From Rothia similimucilaginosa (lineage in GTDB: Bacteria; Actinomycetota; Actinomycetes; Actinomycetales; Micrococcaceae): a stretch of 64,000 nt of DNA. The position numbers were made by a program, and so were the translations under genes. Under the pieces are notes generated by a model, which was given only the letters and a program-made list of their open reading frames with translations, ran no database searches and was not told the DNA's origin. How positions within the stretch are numbered: the first letter of the stretch is position 1; every line of letters starts with the position of its first letter. This document shows positions 63,835 through 64,000 of this stretch, in pieces. Where the stretch lies: positions 148,832 to 212,831 of the forward strand of contig NZ_JAOVAM010000004.1 in the NCBI RefSeq assembly GCF_029850875.1, read 5' to 3'.

Positions 63835-63908
63835 TAGCGGTGGACGGGCTCGATCCGTCGACCTCACGATTATGAGTCGTGCGCTCTAACCAGCTGAGCT
63901 ACACCGCC
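63835..63908 (-). tRNA. tRNA-Met (anticodon CAT)
   Basis: The 74-nt cloverleaf has acceptor GGCGGTG/CACCGCT (first pair G-U), anticodon stem CACGA/TCGTG with loop CTCATAA giving CAT, T arm GACGG/CCGTC and discriminator A. The anticodon stem lacks the three G-C pairs of initiators, so it is the elongator. Confidence 0.95.
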
Positions 63909-63946
63909 ACATCATTAATACGTGCTCTCGCATGAATTAATGAGAG

Positions 63947-64000
63947 AGCCCCGACCGGGAATCGATCCCGGGACCTCCATCTTACCAAGATGGCGCTCTA
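63947..64000 (-). tRNA. Second tRNA-Thr (GGT), cut by the window edge
   Basis: The 54 nt to the edge are identical to the 3' part of tRNA-Thr at 63762-63833, including the GGT anticodon loop. The 5' part lies outside the window. Confidence 0.93.

Overview
The window is a moderately GC-rich chromosomal segment of an actinobacterium. Mycothiol synthase (MshD), a GlnR-type orphan regulator, a HadA/HadB-like dehydratase pair beside murB, MoeZ-like MoeB, and the order tRNA-Thr/tRNA-Met ... hadAB-murB ... tRNA-Trp-secE-nusG-rplKA all point to that phylum. Respiratory nitrate reductase plus a sucrose PTS and sucrose-6-phosphate hydrolase fit a Micrococcaceae oral commensal of the Rothia type. The genus is my inference; no database was searched.

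Left third (1-28,000). rpoC (cut by the left edge) and rpoB lie on the minus strand. They are followed upstream by an L-serine dehydratase, gcvT and gcvP (no gcvH here), and then a large anaerobic-respiration block: narK, narI, narJ, narH, narG, moeB, moaE, mogA/moaB, moaC, moeA, modB, modA, all minus. Divergently on the plus strand lie moaA, moaD, a mobA-like gene and a second moeA. Together they import molybdate, build the molybdenum cofactor and use it in nitrate reductase; modC is missing.

Middle (29,500-42,500). A LacI-type regulator (+) faces a sucrose-type PTS gene and a GH32 hydrolase (-), with matching operator-like palindromes near the regulator and the PTS gene. A broken GNAT gene lies between. 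Then come rplL and rplJ, a CUT1-like ABC ATPase, a TehA-family transporter, rplA, rplK, nusG, secE and tRNA-Trp. The usual rplKA-rplJL-rpoBC cluster is therefore split twice, with about 31 kb of metabolic genes between rplL and rpoB.

Right third (42,800-64,000). Mostly housekeeping genes: an aminotransferase, pfkA, ygfZ-like and nitrobindin-like genes, an unlisted 39-residue membrane protein, glnR, mshD, ppk, a MutT1-like Nudix/phosphatase, thyA, folA, asd (enterobacterial type), a PGPGW membrane protein, an MFS transporter, an unrecognised 319-residue protein, murB, two MaoC-like dehydratases, a luciferase-like oxidoreductase, and a tRNA-Thr/tRNA-Met/tRNA-Thr cluster that runs off the right edge.

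Most genes end in clear stem-loop terminators. I found no insertion sequence, prophage, CRISPR array or origin. The least ordinary signals are a C8 tract filling the RBS-to-start spacer of moeB, a possible bistable RNA between moaA and moaD, the shared LacI-type operators, the split ribosomal/RNA polymerase cluster, and the enterobacterial-type asd.
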